Shown: positions 1 to 8,808, counted from the first letter of the stretch. The stretch is 64,000 bases of DNA from Sphingorhabdus sp. EL138 (GCF_945862485.1 NZ_CAMAYF010000003.1:1-64000); one strand, 5' to 3'. A program made the numbers and translations. The notes: generated from the letters alone by a model not told the origin.

Positions 1-1
1 A

Positions 2-145
2 AGCTATGGCAAGGATCCGGCTTTCTATGATTTCTATCGCGCGATGCAGAGCTATCGTCAGACGTTCCAGAATGGTGAAGGTGCAAGCAATATCATCTTG
101 TCACCGCAAAACGCCTATCTGGAAAAATTCCGTAAAGGCATTTAA
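2..145 (+). CDS. hflC: HflC protease modulator, C-terminal end (5' cut by window edge)
   Basis: Only the last 47 codons are present, read in frame from base 2 to the TAA at 143-145. The peptide contains DPAFYDFYRAMQSYRQTF and ends NAYLEKFRKGI, the usual C-terminus of the SPFH/band-7 protein HflC. HflC forms a periplasm-facing complex with HflK that modulates the FtsH membrane protease. A DegP-type protease gene follows directly on the same strand, the usual alphaproteobacterial order (hflK-hflC-degP), which supports the call. The identification rests on a short tail plus context. Confidence 0.82.
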   Translation, partial: SYGKDPAFYDFYRAMQSYRQTFQNGEGASNIILSPQNAYLEKFRKGI

Positions 146-170
146 TCGACGGACAAATGCTGTTGACCAG

Positions 171-189
171 TTGAATGGTATCCATTCAA
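171..189. repeat. Perfect inverted repeat upstream of the DegP gene
   Basis: TTGAATGG and CCATTCAA form an 8-bp perfect palindrome around a TAT loop, about 84 bp before the protease start. No T-run follows, so it does not look like a terminator. It could be an operator or an mRNA hairpin; I cannot assign a binding protein. Confidence 0.45.
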
Positions 190-272
190 TCGGCGTTCAG
201 CTTTACCGGGTCAAAGATGAACAGATTTTCTGGGCCATGTGCCCAATTGAATAGACGAGAGGAATGAAATCC

Positions 273-1760
273 GTGCGTTACGCTTATGCAGTTACCACCG
301 CGCTTTTGATGGCTGGCGGAACAGTTGCTTTAGTCAACGGCAACCCTGTCACCGCGCAAACCGGACTATCGGTTTCGGAACAGGTTAACCTCGCCCCCGG
401 CGGTGCGCCTTCCAGCTTTGCGGATCTTGCCGCACAATTGCAGCCAGCGGTGGTCAATATCGCTACACGGCAAAAGGTGCAGGTAGCCACCAGCCTGAAC
501 CCGATGACGGGCGAACGCCGCCCTGTGACTCAGGAACAGGCCAGTGGCGGCTCAGGCTTTCTGATCTCGGCCGACGGCTACATCGTCACGAATAATCATG
601 TGGTGGCCGGTGGCCCGGCTGGCGACGCCGTTGACCGCGTGACCGTCACCCTTTTCGATGGTAAGGAATATGAGGCCGAAATCGTTGGCCGCGACCCATC
701 ATCGGATATTGCTTTGCTCAAGATCCGCGCTTCGGGCCTCCCTTTTGTGAAAATGGTAGAGCCGCAGAAAAGCCGTGTGGGTGATTGGGTTATCGCCATT
801 GGTAACCCCCTCGGCCTCGGCAATACAGTGACCGCAGGTATCATCTCGGCACTTCAACGTAATATCGGCGCTGGCGGCGCTTATGACCGCTTCATTCAAA
901 CCGACACAGCAATTAACCCCGGCAACTCCGGTGGCCCATTGTTCAACCTGAAGGGTGAGGTTGTCGGGATCAACAACCGTCTAATTTCACCAGTCGGCGC
1001 GAACATCGGTGTAGGTTTTGCCATTCCGGCTGAAGATGCCATTCCGGTTATTGAGTCCCTGAAAAAGGGTGTTCGGCCGGAACGTGGCTATCTTGGCATC
1101 AGCATCCAACCGGTTAGCGAACAGGCTGCAGACGCCCTTGGCCTTGAAAAGAATCGCGGGGAATTTGTCGCACGTATTGTTGCAGGTGAAGCAGCGGACA
1201 AGGCTGGACTGAAAGAAGGTGACATTGTCCTTCGCGTCAATGACCGCGAAGTGACGCCCGAAGAGACTTTGTCCTATATTGTCGCGAACATCAAACCCGG
1301 GACACGCATTCCCCTCGACATTTTGCGCGAAAGCAAGCCGATGAAGCTGACCGCTACGGTTGGCGCCCGCCCACCGGAAGAGAAGCTAGCCCAACGCAAC
1401 TTCAACCCGGAAGAGAATAAAGACTTCGACAAACAAACTGATACGCCTGATTCCAAGGTCATTCGTGATGCGCTTGGCCTCAGCGTCATTCCGTTGGATG
1501 CCGAAATTGCGCGGGCCTTGGGTATGACGGCCGATGTAAAGGGCGTGGTCATCGACGTTCCAGGCGCTGGCACAGGTGCGCAGGTCGGTTTGCGACGCGG
1601 CGATGTCATCGTGTCGGCGAATTATCGCGACTTGAACACAGCCGCTGGACTCGCAGGTGCCATTAAGGACGCTAAAGCCGCAGGTCGCGGCGCAATCCTG
1701 CTCGGCGTAAAACGGCGTGGTGCGGCGACTCAATATGTGGCTGTGCGTTTAGAAGATTAA
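273..1760 (+). CDS. Do/DegP-family periplasmic serine endopeptidase
   Basis: An envelope quality-control protease that degrades or refolds misfolded periplasmic proteins. I place the start at GTG 273 because the Shine-Dalgarno GAGAGGA (257-263) sits 9 bases upstream, whereas the in-frame ATG 264 is almost on top of it. The protein is then 495 residues, beginning with a Sec signal peptide (MRYAYAVTTALLMAGG). The trypsin-like domain carries the triad His109 (TNNHVV), Asp145 (SSDIALL) and Ser219 (NPGNSGGPL). Two PDZ domains follow (GYLGISIQPV; then SVIPLDAEIA onward with GVVIDVPGAG). The gene follows hflC, so both may serve membrane protein quality control. The exact paralogue (DegP, DegQ or MucD type) cannot be decided by eye. 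Confidence 0.93.
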   Translation: MRYAYAVTTALLMAGGTVALVNGNPVTAQTGLSVSEQVNLAPGGAPSSFADLAAQLQPAVVNIATRQKVQVATSLNPMTGERRPVTQEQASGGSGFLISADGYIVTNNHVVAGGPAGDAVDRVTVTLFDGKEYEAEIVGRDPSSDIALLKIRASGLPFVKMVEPQKSRVGDWVIAIGNPLGLGNTVTAGIISALQRNIGAGGAYDRFIQTDTAINPGNSGGPLFNLKGEVVGINNRLISPVGANIGVGFAIPAEDAIPVIESLKKGVRPERGYLGISIQPVSEQAADALGLEKNRGEFVARIVAGEAADKAGLKEGDIVLRVNDREVTPEETLSYIVANIKPGTRIPLDILRESKPMKLTATVGARPPEEKLAQRNFNPEENKDFDKQTDTPDSKVIRDALGLSVIPLDAEIARALGMTADVKGVVIDVPGAGTGAQVGLRRGDVIVSANYRDLNTAAGLAGAIKDAKAAGRGAILLGVKRRGAATQYVAVRLED

Positions 1761-1800
1761 AGTTTGTTGTCGGTCGCGCCGGGGTGGTGCTAGTTAAGCT

Positions 1801-3006
1801 ATGGACTTAATCAGCACCGACTGGCGCGCCGACGCCGAACATATCCTTCCCGACCTTATTGACCTACGCCGGGCTATTCATGCCGAGCCGGAGCTGGGCC
1901 TGCAAAATCCCAAGACTTTGGCAAAAATAAAGGCTGCGCTTGCTGGCCTTCCCCTGGAGTTCCGAGAGGGGCCATCGACCACTGGCCTGATTGCGACCCT
2001 CAAAGGCCCTGCCAATGGCCGCACGGTGTTGCTGCGCGGCGATATGGATGCGCTGCCGCTGCATGAAGATACGGGCCTTGCATATAGCTCGCTGACTGAA
2101 GGCGCGATGCATGCGTGCGGGCATGATACCCATGTCGCGATGCTGGTGGGTGCAGCCAAAATGCTATGTGCCAAACGCGACCAATTGGCGGGCACGGTGC
2201 AGTTCATGTTCCAGCCCGGCGAAGAAGGCCATCATGGCGCACGCTTTATGCTGGATGATGGCCTGATTGACCCCCTACCCGACGCTGCCTTTGCCTTGCA
2301 CATCATGCCTAACGCCCCGCGCGGGGTGTTTAGTGGGCGAAGTGGTCCGTTACTGGCATCCTCCGATGTCCTAACGATCACCGTCAAGGGCGCTGGCGGC
2401 CACGCCTCGATGCCGCATGACGCCATTGACCCTATCCCCGTCGCTTGCGAAATCGTTTCGGCAATCCAGACAATGGTGACACGCAAGATTTCGGTATTCA
2501 ATCCGGCGGTCATCACTATCGCCAAAATATCGGCAGGCACCACCAACAATATTATTCCCGAAACTGCGCATTTGCTAGGCACGATCCGTACATTGTCGCC
2601 GCAGTCGCGCGCGCGTGTGGCTGAAGAGCTGCACCGCCTCGCCCCCGGCATCGCCGCCGCCCATGGTTGCAGTGCCGAGGTTCATATCGAACAGGGCTTC
2701 CCCGTCACCGTCTGCGATGACCGCGCCGTTCAGTTCGGCAAGGCGGTTGTCGAGGATATGTTCGGCCCCGAAAGCTGGATTACGCTCGACACGCCCATCA
2801 TGGGCGCAGAGGACTTTGCCTATGTCCTCGAAAAAGTTCCCGGCGCGATGTTCTTCTTAGGCGCATCACACGAAGGCGACGACTGGCGCACTTGCTGTGG
2901 CCTACACTCCAACCGCATGGTCCTCGACGACAGCGTTATGGCGCGAGGTGCCGCCCTTCATGCCGCTATCGCCGAGCGGTATCTGGCCGACGGGTTTGCC
3001 GCCTAA
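1801..3006 (+). CDS. M20-family amidohydrolase (hippurate hydrolase-like)
   Basis: A 401-residue metal-dependent amidohydrolase that would cleave N-acyl amino acids or similar amides in the cytoplasm; no signal peptide is visible. The binuclear metal site is visible in MHACGHDTHVAM (Cys106, His108) and QPGEEGHHGA (Glu141/Glu142). The dimerisation domain follows (GGHASMPHDAIDP), with a later ligand region (LDTPIMGAEDFAYVLEKVPG). Length and order match the hippurate hydrolase/IAA-amino-acid hydrolase branch of M20. Its stop lies one base from the stop of the convergent dipeptidase gene. The substrate is not predictable from sequence alone. Confidence 0.9.
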   Translation: MDLISTDWRADAEHILPDLIDLRRAIHAEPELGLQNPKTLAKIKAALAGLPLEFREGPSTTGLIATLKGPANGRTVLLRGDMDALPLHEDTGLAYSSLTEGAMHACGHDTHVAMLVGAAKMLCAKRDQLAGTVQFMFQPGEEGHHGARFMLDDGLIDPLPDAAFALHIMPNAPRGVFSGRSGPLLASSDVLTITVKGAGGHASMPHDAIDPIPVACEIVSAIQTMVTRKISVFNPAVITIAKISAGTTNNIIPETAHLLGTIRTLSPQSRARVAEELHRLAPGIAAAHGCSAEVHIEQGFPVTVCDDRAVQFGKAVVEDMFGPESWITLDTPIMGAEDFAYVLEKVPGAMFFLGASHEGDDWRTCCGLHSNRMVLDDSVMARGAALHAAIAERYLADGFAA

Positions 3007-3007
3007 C

Positions 3008-4249
3008 CTATTTCCGCGCGGCCTTCTCCACTCCGCGCATTACGCGCAGCACATTACCTTGGGCGATTTTGGCTAGGTCCGCCTTCGCATAACCACGGCG
3101 GACGAGTTCGGCGAATAAGGCGGGATAGGTTGACACATTTTCCAGGCCAACTGGCAGTTCGTCCACGCCGCCAAAGTCACCGCCAATACCGATATGGTCA
3201 ACCCCTGCAACTTTGCGGATATGGTCGATATGATCGGCGACTTGCGCCAGCGTTGCCTTTGGTTGCGGGTTGGCAGCAATCCATGCGTCGACAGCGGCCT
3301 TTTCGCCAACGGGATTTCCAGAAAATTCAGTCTTCGCGCGACCGGCGATGGCCGAGCGTTCAAATTCCCATTGCCGCCGTTCGGCCGAGGTGAAGCCCGG
3401 AACAAAGGTCACCATAACGACACCGCCATTTTGCGGCAGGCGCTTCAGGACCGAATCGGGTACATTGCGGGGGTGCGGTGTGATGGCACGAGCGTTGCTA
3501 TGCGTAAACAAAACCGGTGCCGTACTCTTATCCAGCACGTCATGCATGGTTGCCTCTGACACATGGCTGATGTCCGCAATCATACCCAATTGGTTCATTT
3601 CGGTGAGCACTTCAAAACCAAAGGGCGACAATCCGTCATGCTTTGGCGCGTCGGTAGAACTGTCCGCCCAATCAGTGGTCAGACTGTGCGTGAGTGTCAT
3701 GTAACGCGCGCCTAGCGCATAAGTCTGCCGCAGGATGTCCAGCGAACTGCCAATAGAATGGCCACCCTCCATCCCAATAAGCGAAGCGATTTTGCCCTTT
3801 TTCATAGCCGCTTCAACCTCTGCCGCTGTTGCAGCATAGCTGAATGTTTCTGGATATCGCGCCATCATCTGCCGCACGACATCGATTTGCTGGATAGTGC
3901 GGGTTACGGCCTCATGCTTGGGCAATGCGGCATCGACATAAACCGACCAATATTGCCCGCCCAAATATCCAGCGCGCGCGGTTTTTATGTCAGTATGCGT
4001 TTTCGCGAGCACGTCTGCTGGCAACGCAGCTAGATCAAACTTTGAAAAATCGCGGTTAAACAATGCAGCAATTTGGTGCGGTGTGTCATTATGGCCGTCG
4101 ATGATAGGCGATTTGGCCAGCACTTCGCGCGCGGTTTGCTCCGGCGTCGCGGCGACGGCAGGCATCGCAATGGCCGCCAGCAGCGCTAAGGCAGGCAGTT
4201 GCAAGAATTTACGCGCGCGAAAAGCTGCGACTTGATTTCGAACGATCAT
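3008..4249 (-). CDS. M19 membrane dipeptidase (renal dipeptidase family)
   Basis: A zinc dipeptidase predicted to act in the periplasm. The start at 4249 is preferred over the longer frame because TGGAGGGT lies just upstream; it gives 413 residues opening with MIVRNQVAAF and a hydrophobic signal segment LPALALLAAIAMPAVAA. Zinc ligands of the family appear in IIDGHNDTPH (His53, Asp55), the bridging Glu in IGMEGGHSIG, and histidines in DISHVSEATM and LFTHSNARA. The late motif DHIGIGGDFGG is also typical of M19. The gene runs convergently to the amidohydrolase and is 66 bp downstream of nadB on the same strand. Confidence 0.9.
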   Translation of the reverse strand: MIVRNQVAAFRARKFLQLPALALLAAIAMPAVAATPEQTAREVLAKSPIIDGHNDTPHQIAALFNRDFSKFDLAALPADVLAKTHTDIKTARAGYLGGQYWSVYVDAALPKHEAVTRTIQQIDVVRQMMARYPETFSYAATAAEVEAAMKKGKIASLIGMEGGHSIGSSLDILRQTYALGARYMTLTHSLTTDWADSSTDAPKHDGLSPFGFEVLTEMNQLGMIADISHVSEATMHDVLDKSTAPVLFTHSNARAITPHPRNVPDSVLKRLPQNGGVVMVTFVPGFTSAERRQWEFERSAIAGRAKTEFSGNPVGEKAAVDAWIAANPQPKATLAQVADHIDHIRKVAGVDHIGIGGDFGGVDELPVGLENVSTYPALFAELVRRGYAKADLAKIAQGNVLRVMRGVEKAARK

Positions 4250-4315
4250 AATACCCTCCAAATAAACAGATACGATGCTGCCTGAGTTTGCCATCTTTAG
4301 GAAAGTGTTTTGTGG

Positions 4316-5890
4316 CTATGACATCAAAATCGTATCGCGCGCTTCGTCAGCCATTTCGGGAAAATCGAGTGTAAAATGCAGCCCCCGGCTCTCATGCCGC
4401 GCTAGCGCCGACCGGATAATCATCGCGGCAACCTCAACAAGGTTACGCAATTCAATCAGATCAGGGGTAACGCGGAAATGGCTGTAATAATCCTCAACCT
4501 CGCTACGCAATAAATCAATCCGGTGCTGCGCCCGCTCCAACCGTTTGGTCGTGCGCACAATACCTACAAAATTCCACATAAACTGCCGAATTTCGCGCCA
4601 GCATTGGGCAATCACAACCTCTTCGTCGCTGTCGGTCACCCGGCTTTCGTCCCACTGCCGAATTTTTGGCGGGGGCGGCAGGCTTTTCCAATTGGCCTCG
4701 ATATGGCGCGCACAAGCATCTCCAAAAACAAAACATTCCAGCAAGGAATTCGACGCTAGACGGTTTGCACCATGCAGGCCGCTTTGCGTCACTTCGCCTG
4801 CGGCATATAGGCCTGGCGCGTCGGTTCGGCCGTCCAGATCGACAATCACACCGCCGCAGGTATAATGCTGCGCTGGCACCACGGGGATTGGCTCGCGCGT
4901 GATGTCGATGCCAAGCCCAAGCAGCTTTTCGTAAATGTTCGGGAAATGCGCTTTGACAAATTCCGCGGGCCTGTGGCTGATGTCGAGATGGACATAATCC
5001 AGACCGTCGCGCTTGATTTCGGCGTCATTGGCGCGGGCGACAATGTCACGCGGCGCAAGCTCTGCGCGATCGTCATAATCAGGCATGTAACGATGCCCGG
5101 TTTTTGGATTTTTAAGGATCCCGCCCTCACCGCGCACAGCTTCGGTTATGAGGAAATTTTTGACCTCAAGATTGTAGAGGCATGTCGGGTGGAATTGCAT
5201 AAATTCCATGTTGGAAACGCGGCACCCCGCGCGCCACGCCATGGCAATGCCGTCGCCCGTCGCACCGCGCGGCGCTGTGGAATATAGATATGTCCGGCCA
5301 GCGCCGCCGCTCGCGAGAATGGTCGCGCGCGCAGTGAAGGTCTCGACTCGGCCCGTTTTACGGTTGAGCGCGTAAACGCCGTGAATGCGGCCTGAGGTCG
5401 AAAAGCGCTCCTGATGCCGCCCCAGAATTAGGTCGACCGCAACCATGTCCGGAACCAAACTGATATTCGGATGCGCTCTGGCCGCCGCTTCCAACGCTTG
5501 CTGCACAGCCCAACCAGTGGCGTCGTCAACATGGACGATACGCCGGTGGCTATGCCCGCCTTCGCGGGTCAGATGCCAGTCATTTCCTTCTAAATTGAAC
5601 GGCACACCAAGCTTTGCCAACCGTTCGATCGCGAGTGGCGCGTTTTCGACAACAAATTCCACCGTGGAGCGGTTATTCAGCCCCGCACCTGCGACCATCG
5701 TATCCTCGATATGGTTCGCAAAATTGTCACCGGGTTCCAGCACTGCGGCAATACCGCCTTGCGCCCAAGCCGTAGCGCCGTCGGAGATCGCTCCCTTTGC
5801 CAACACCACAACCTTGCGGGTAGCCGCCAGTTGCAACGCAGCCGTCAACCCCGCCGCGCCCGACCCAATGATCAGAACATCCGCTTCCAT
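4316..5890 (-). CDS. nadB: L-aspartate oxidase
   Basis: An FAD enzyme that oxidises L-aspartate to iminoaspartate, the first step of de novo NAD synthesis; NadA then makes quinolinate. The 524-residue protein starts with the dinucleotide fold DVLIIGSGAAGLTAAL, followed by the substrate/FAD region GATAWAQGGIAAVL, with QFHPTCLYN, LITEAVRGEGG and LYAAGEVTQSGLHGANRLASN typical of the succinate dehydrogenase/aspartate oxidase flavoprotein family. The C-terminal helical domain is complete. Its ATG directly abuts the TAA of the upstream ABC ATPase gene, so the two are almost surely cotranscribed. nadC and nadA lie elsewhere in this window. Confidence 0.95.
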   Translation of the reverse strand: MEADVLIIGSGAAGLTAALQLAATRKVVVLAKGAISDGATAWAQGGIAAVLEPGDNFANHIEDTMVAGAGLNNRSTVEFVVENAPLAIERLAKLGVPFNLEGNDWHLTREGGHSHRRIVHVDDATGWAVQQALEAAARAHPNISLVPDMVAVDLILGRHQERFSTSGRIHGVYALNRKTGRVETFTARATILASGGAGRTYLYSTAPRGATGDGIAMAWRAGCRVSNMEFMQFHPTCLYNLEVKNFLITEAVRGEGGILKNPKTGHRYMPDYDDRAELAPRDIVARANDAEIKRDGLDYVHLDISHRPAEFVKAHFPNIYEKLLGLGIDITREPIPVVPAQHYTCGGVIVDLDGRTDAPGLYAAGEVTQSGLHGANRLASNSLLECFVFGDACARHIEANWKSLPPPPKIRQWDESRVTDSDEEVVIAQCWREIRQFMWNFVGIVRTTKRLERAQHRIDLLRSEVEDYYSHFRVTPDLIELRNLVEVAAMIIRSALARHESRGLHFTLDFPEMADEARDTILMS

Positions 5891-6808
5891 TTATGCGGTG
5901 CTTGTCAGGCGGAGGAAGACATCTTCAAGGTCAGCCTCCTTGGTGGTTACGTCGATGATGCCCAATCCAAGGCCTTGAATGACAGAGAGCACTTCGCCTG
6001 CGTTCATGCGGTCTTTGTTGTAGGTAATCTCAACCGTGCGCTCGCCCACCAACTCGGCCTTTTCAAAGGCTGCATGCGTTGGCGCGCTGGTAACGTCTCG
6101 GTCCAGCGTCAATACCACCGCCTTCTCGCGCGCCATGCCGACCAGTTCGCGCGTCGGCTTGTTGGCAATCAACTGCCCATGGTTGATGATCGCAATCCGA
6201 TCGCACAATTGCTCGGCTTCTTCGAGATAATGGGTGGTGAGCACAACCGTTACGCCTTGGCGGTTCAGTTCCTGCACATAATCCCATAATTGCTGACGTA
6301 GCTCGATATCGACACCAGCTGTCGGTTCATCAAGCACGATAACGGGCGGTGCATGGACCATGGCTTTAGCCACCAGCAAGCGACGCTTCATCCCGCCCGA
6401 CAGGGTCCGCGCATAAGCATCGGCCTTGTCCTCCAACCTTACGGCCTTCAACAATTCCATCGTCCGCCGTTTCGACTTAGGCACGCCATAAAGACCCGCT
6501 TGCAACTCAAGCGCTTCTTTCGGTGTAAAGAACGGGTCGAACATAATTTCCTGTGGCACGATGCCAATGGACGCCTTGGCATTGCGCGGATGGGCGTCGA
6601 TGTCGAACCCCCAGATCGACGCGCTGCCCGATGTCTTCATCACCAGCCCGGCCAGGATGTTAATCAACGTGGATTTGCCCGCACCATTGGGCCCAAGAAG
6701 ACCGAAAATCGACCCTTGCGCGACGTCAAAACTGACATCGCTTAGCGCTTGTTTGCCCCCTGCATATTTTTTGGACAGGTTATGGATCGAGATAGCTTGT
6801 TCAGACAT
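5891..6808 (-). CDS. ABC transporter ATP-binding protein (ABC-2/drug-export type)
   Basis: A 305-residue ATPase for an ABC exporter. The start at 6808 (MSEQAISIHNLSKKY) fits the domain start; the longer frame adds an unlikely leader. Visible motifs are Walker A LLGPNGAGKSTL, signature LSGGMKRRLLVAK, Walker B VIVLDEPTAGVD and the switch His in LTTHYLEEAEQL. The C-terminal 80 residues form the extension of the CcmA/DrrA/YadG branch that partners ABC-2 permeases. No permease gene is adjacent: downstream is nadB with a zero-base gap and upstream is an unrelated divergent gene. The partner must be encoded elsewhere, and the substrate is unknown. Confidence 0.88.
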   Translation of the reverse strand: MSEQAISIHNLSKKYAGGKQALSDVSFDVAQGSIFGLLGPNGAGKSTLINILAGLVMKTSGSASIWGFDIDAHPRNAKASIGIVPQEIMFDPFFTPKEALELQAGLYGVPKSKRRTMELLKAVRLEDKADAYARTLSGGMKRRLLVAKAMVHAPPVIVLDEPTAGVDIELRQQLWDYVQELNRQGVTVVLTTHYLEEAEQLCDRIAIINHGQLIANKPTRELVGMAREKAVVLTLDRDVTSAPTHAAFEKAELVGERTVEITYNKDRMNAGEVLSVIQGLGLGIIDVTTKEADLEDVFLRLTSTA

Positions 6809-6946
6809 GTCCGTGCGATAGCGAACGCATGGTGTCAGCGCAATCATATGGAACCCATCGGTCGGAATTTCGTGACCGTGCGATTATCGTGACCTTACTG
6901 TTTCTCAGCCGTTGCAGCCCCGTTGCGGCTTTGCTAAGCGGCGCAC

Positions 6947-7141
6947 ATGAACAACAGCGCCCCTGAAACAATCCGAGTCCGCGAACCGCGTGTCGCTTGC
7001 GACGGCAGTGGAGATATTCCCGCCGCATTGGGCCATCCCCGCGTCTGGCTTCAAATTGATGAAAAAGGCTATGTCGATTGCGGCTATTGCGACCGGCATT
7101 TTGTGCTCATTGGCGGCCCGGCGGATAACATTCCAGGCTAA
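6947..7141 (+). CDS. Small zinc-finger protein (zf-CHCC, NDUFS6-like)
   Basis: A 64-residue protein with the zf-CHCC ligand set Cys18, His30, Cys45 and Cys48 (motifs VACDG, LGHPRVWL, YVDCGYCDRHFVL). This family covers the C-terminal part of the mitochondrial complex I subunit NDUFS6 and is encoded as a stand-alone small protein in many alphaproteobacteria. A structural zinc site is expected; a respiratory role is inferred from homology only. It is transcribed divergently from the ABC ATPase and convergently with the FNR-type regulator. Confidence 0.85.
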   Translation: MNNSAPETIRVREPRVACDGSGDIPAALGHPRVWLQIDEKGYVDCGYCDRHFVLIGGPADNIPG

Positions 7142-7170
7142 GCTAAGCCCAAGCGTTGCTAAACCGCCAT

Positions 7171-7872
7171 TCAGGCGGCAGCCGAAAGATACTGAAGCCG
7201 CGCACGGTCGCGTATGGAAACAGTCCTACGGTCCGGCAAATGGATAACGCCATCGGCCTTTAACTTAGAAAACTGACGGCTTACGGTTTCAATCGTTAGC
7301 CCCAGAACATCGCCAATTTGTCGGCGATCAAGCGGCAGTTCAAATGCGTCCAATGCCCCGTTGTCAACCGTGCAGCCTGTTTCGCCCAGACGAACAGACA
7401 TTTCGAGTAACAAAGTCGCGATCCGTTCCGTCGCGTTTTTCTTTCCGAGCAGCAGCATCCATGCGTGCGCACGATCCAGTTCATTCAACGTACGGCGCAG
7501 CAGCTTATGTTCCAGTTCAGGATGTTGTCGCGCGAAGCTGTCAAAGGTGGATCGCGGAAAAACACACAGTTCCGCATCGGTGAGCGCAGTTACGCTATAC
7601 GGGCTTTGCTGGCCAAAGGGCCGGCCAATAAAATCCGATGAAAAAACAATCCCGACAATCTGCTCGCGGCCATCGGACATGCTGATCGAAACCTTCAGCA
7701 CGCCTTCGATGACGTTGGCGACAACGACGGCGTCATCACCCTCCCAAAAAATAGTTTGCCCCTTAGATACTTTGTGCTTTCGGCCCAGCCGCCCCAGTAG
7801 CTCAAGCTCAGCTGTTTCGAGCCCAGCGCAAATTGCACGGTTCCTTACAATGCATTGAGAGCAATCTTTCAT
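7171..7872 (-). CDS. FNR/FnrN-type oxygen-sensing transcription regulator
   Basis: A Crp/Fnr-family regulator of 233 residues when started at MKDCSQC (7872); the upstream extension of the frame is not family-like. Cysteines at 4, 7 and 15 form the C-x2-C-x7-C cluster of alphaproteobacterial FnrN/FNR proteins, and Cys103 (DAELCVFPR) supplies the central fourth ligand, so an oxygen-labile [4Fe-4S] cluster is expected. The cNMP-binding-like barrel is followed by the helix-turn-helix DRRQIGDVLGLTIETVSRQF, whose E--SR pattern is that of proteins reading FNR boxes (TTGAT-N4-ATCAA). I found no FNR box in the adjacent spacers. It likely controls the switch to low-oxygen respiration. Confidence 0.9.
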   Translation of the reverse strand: MKDCSQCIVRNRAICAGLETAELELLGRLGRKHKVSKGQTIFWEGDDAVVVANVIEGVLKVSISMSDGREQIVGIVFSSDFIGRPFGQQSPYSVTALTDAELCVFPRSTFDSFARQHPELEHKLLRRTLNELDRAHAWMLLLGKKNATERIATLLLEMSVRLGETGCTVDNGALDAFELPLDRRQIGDVLGLTIETVSRQFSKLKADGVIHLPDRRTVSIRDRARLQYLSAAA

Positions 7873-7994
7873 ATACTTAGTGTAGCCGACGCAGCAAAGC
7901 ACGGCAACCGCACAAAGCGCGGCTGCATTACGCTGGTCGGTTGCTCTGATATGGAGTGGGTAGATCGCGCTGCTGTCAGGGCACACACGAAAGA

Positions 7995-8071
7995 TGGTAG
8001 CGAAGGAGGGACTTGAACCCCCGACCTATGGATTATGATTCCACCGCTCTAACCAGCTGAGCTACTTCGCC
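7995..8071 (-). tRNA. tRNA-Met (CAT), elongator type
   Basis: On the minus strand a 77-nt cloverleaf starts GGCGAAG and ends CTTCGCT-A-CCA, so CCA is encoded. The D arm (AGCTCAGCTGGTTAGAGC) and T arm (GGGGGTTCAAGTCCCTCC) are complete. The anticodon stem GTGGA/TCCAT encloses the loop ATCATAA, anticodon CAT. The sequence resembles the alphaproteobacterial elongator tRNA-Met rather than the initiator, which lacks the 1-72 pair, or tRNA-Ile2; that last choice is by similarity only. Confidence 0.95.
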
Positions 8072-8113
8072 ATCCAAGCGTGAATCCCCAGCATTTGCGG
8101 GGAAGCACGCGGC

Positions 8114-8142
8114 GCTATAAGCGCGGGGGTTATACGGGTCAA
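8114..8142 (-). promoter_or_regulatory. Sigma-70-type promoter of tRNA-Met
   Basis: On the minus strand TTGACC (8137-8142) and TATAGC (8114-8119) are separated by exactly 17 bases, a near-consensus housekeeping promoter. The predicted start is about 35 bases before the tRNA 5' end. Confidence 0.75.
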
Positions 8143-8148
8143 GCATTG

Positions 8149-8655
8149 TCAGCCGCGAAATGACCATCTTCCGATATGCTCCCAAGGTCCGCCGCGATAA
8201 TAATGCGCGGATAGGCCCGAAATGGCGAACGGGCGCGGGTGGAAGCTGTCCAATAATTGTCCATGGAGCACCTTGGCGACGGATGGCTTGACCTTGTTCT
8301 GGACCGTGATATGCAATTTGGGTGGTGCTTGATCTTGCGGGATTAAAAGCCCGCGAAACGCATCGGCTAGCTCGTCGCGCATAGCAAGCAATTCAGGGCT
8401 ATCGACACGGAACGCCACGGCTTTACCGAATAACATCACGTCACTGAGATAAGCCGCTGGCGCAGGATAATCCTTAACCAACGCCGCCATCCGCGATTTT
8501 ATCTCTGGCAAATGGCTTGGCGGCAAATGGTGGAACAAAGTGATATGCGCATCGACAAAATTCCGCTCTGGCGGATAATGTGCGCGGCGTAGGCCATTCG
8601 CCCAGGCTTGGTCGGTCTTGCCCATGTCGGCGGTGATGATGATCGGCGCGGTCAT
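8149..8655 (-). CDS. 2'-5' RNA ligase/LigT-family 2H phosphoesterase
   Basis: A 168-residue member of the 2H phosphoesterase superfamily, shown by two H-x-T signatures: AHITLFHHL near residue 35 and LHITVQNKV near residue 115. Members open 2',3'-cyclic phosphates or act on 2'-5' RNA linkages; the true substrate in bacteria is usually unknown. The start at 8655 (MTAPIIITADMG) matches the domain start, the longer frame adding only ten residues. It lies alone upstream of the tRNA-Met promoter on the same strand. Confidence 0.82.
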   Translation of the reverse strand: MTAPIIITADMGKTDQAWANGLRRAHYPPERNFVDAHITLFHHLPPSHLPEIKSRMAALVKDYPAPAAYLSDVMLFGKAVAFRVDSPELLAMRDELADAFRGLLIPQDQAPPKLHITVQNKVKPSVAKVLHGQLLDSFHPRPFAISGLSAHYYRGGPWEHIGRWSFRG

Positions 8656-8708
8656 GGGGTGACTGCTAGCACGTGTTCCTAACAATGAAACAGCACATTA
8701 GGAACACA

Positions 8709-8737
8709 CGTCACCCTGAACTAGTGTCAGGATGACC
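8709..8737. repeat. Short copy of the dispersed CACCCTGAACT repeat
   Basis: The arms GTCACCCTGA and TCAGGATGAC pair at nine of ten positions around a 7-base loop. The left arm matches the start of the longer inverted repeats at 42018 and 43259, but the second module is absent. It lies between the RNA-ligase-like gene and the terminator after rplI. Confidence 0.6.
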
Positions 8738-8751
8738 TGCAGTGGAGGCAC

Positions 8752-8788
8752 AAAAAAGCCGCCCTGTCTTGCAACAAGGCGGCTTTTT
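8752..8788 (-). terminator. Rho-independent terminator of the rpsF-rpsR-rplI operon
   Basis: On the minus strand AAAAAGCCGCC pairs with GGCGGCTTTTT around a short loop, ending in a run of T, 20 bases after the rplI stop codon. Confidence 0.9.
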
Positions 8789-8808
8789 GTATATAGCAGT
8801 CGAAAGCT

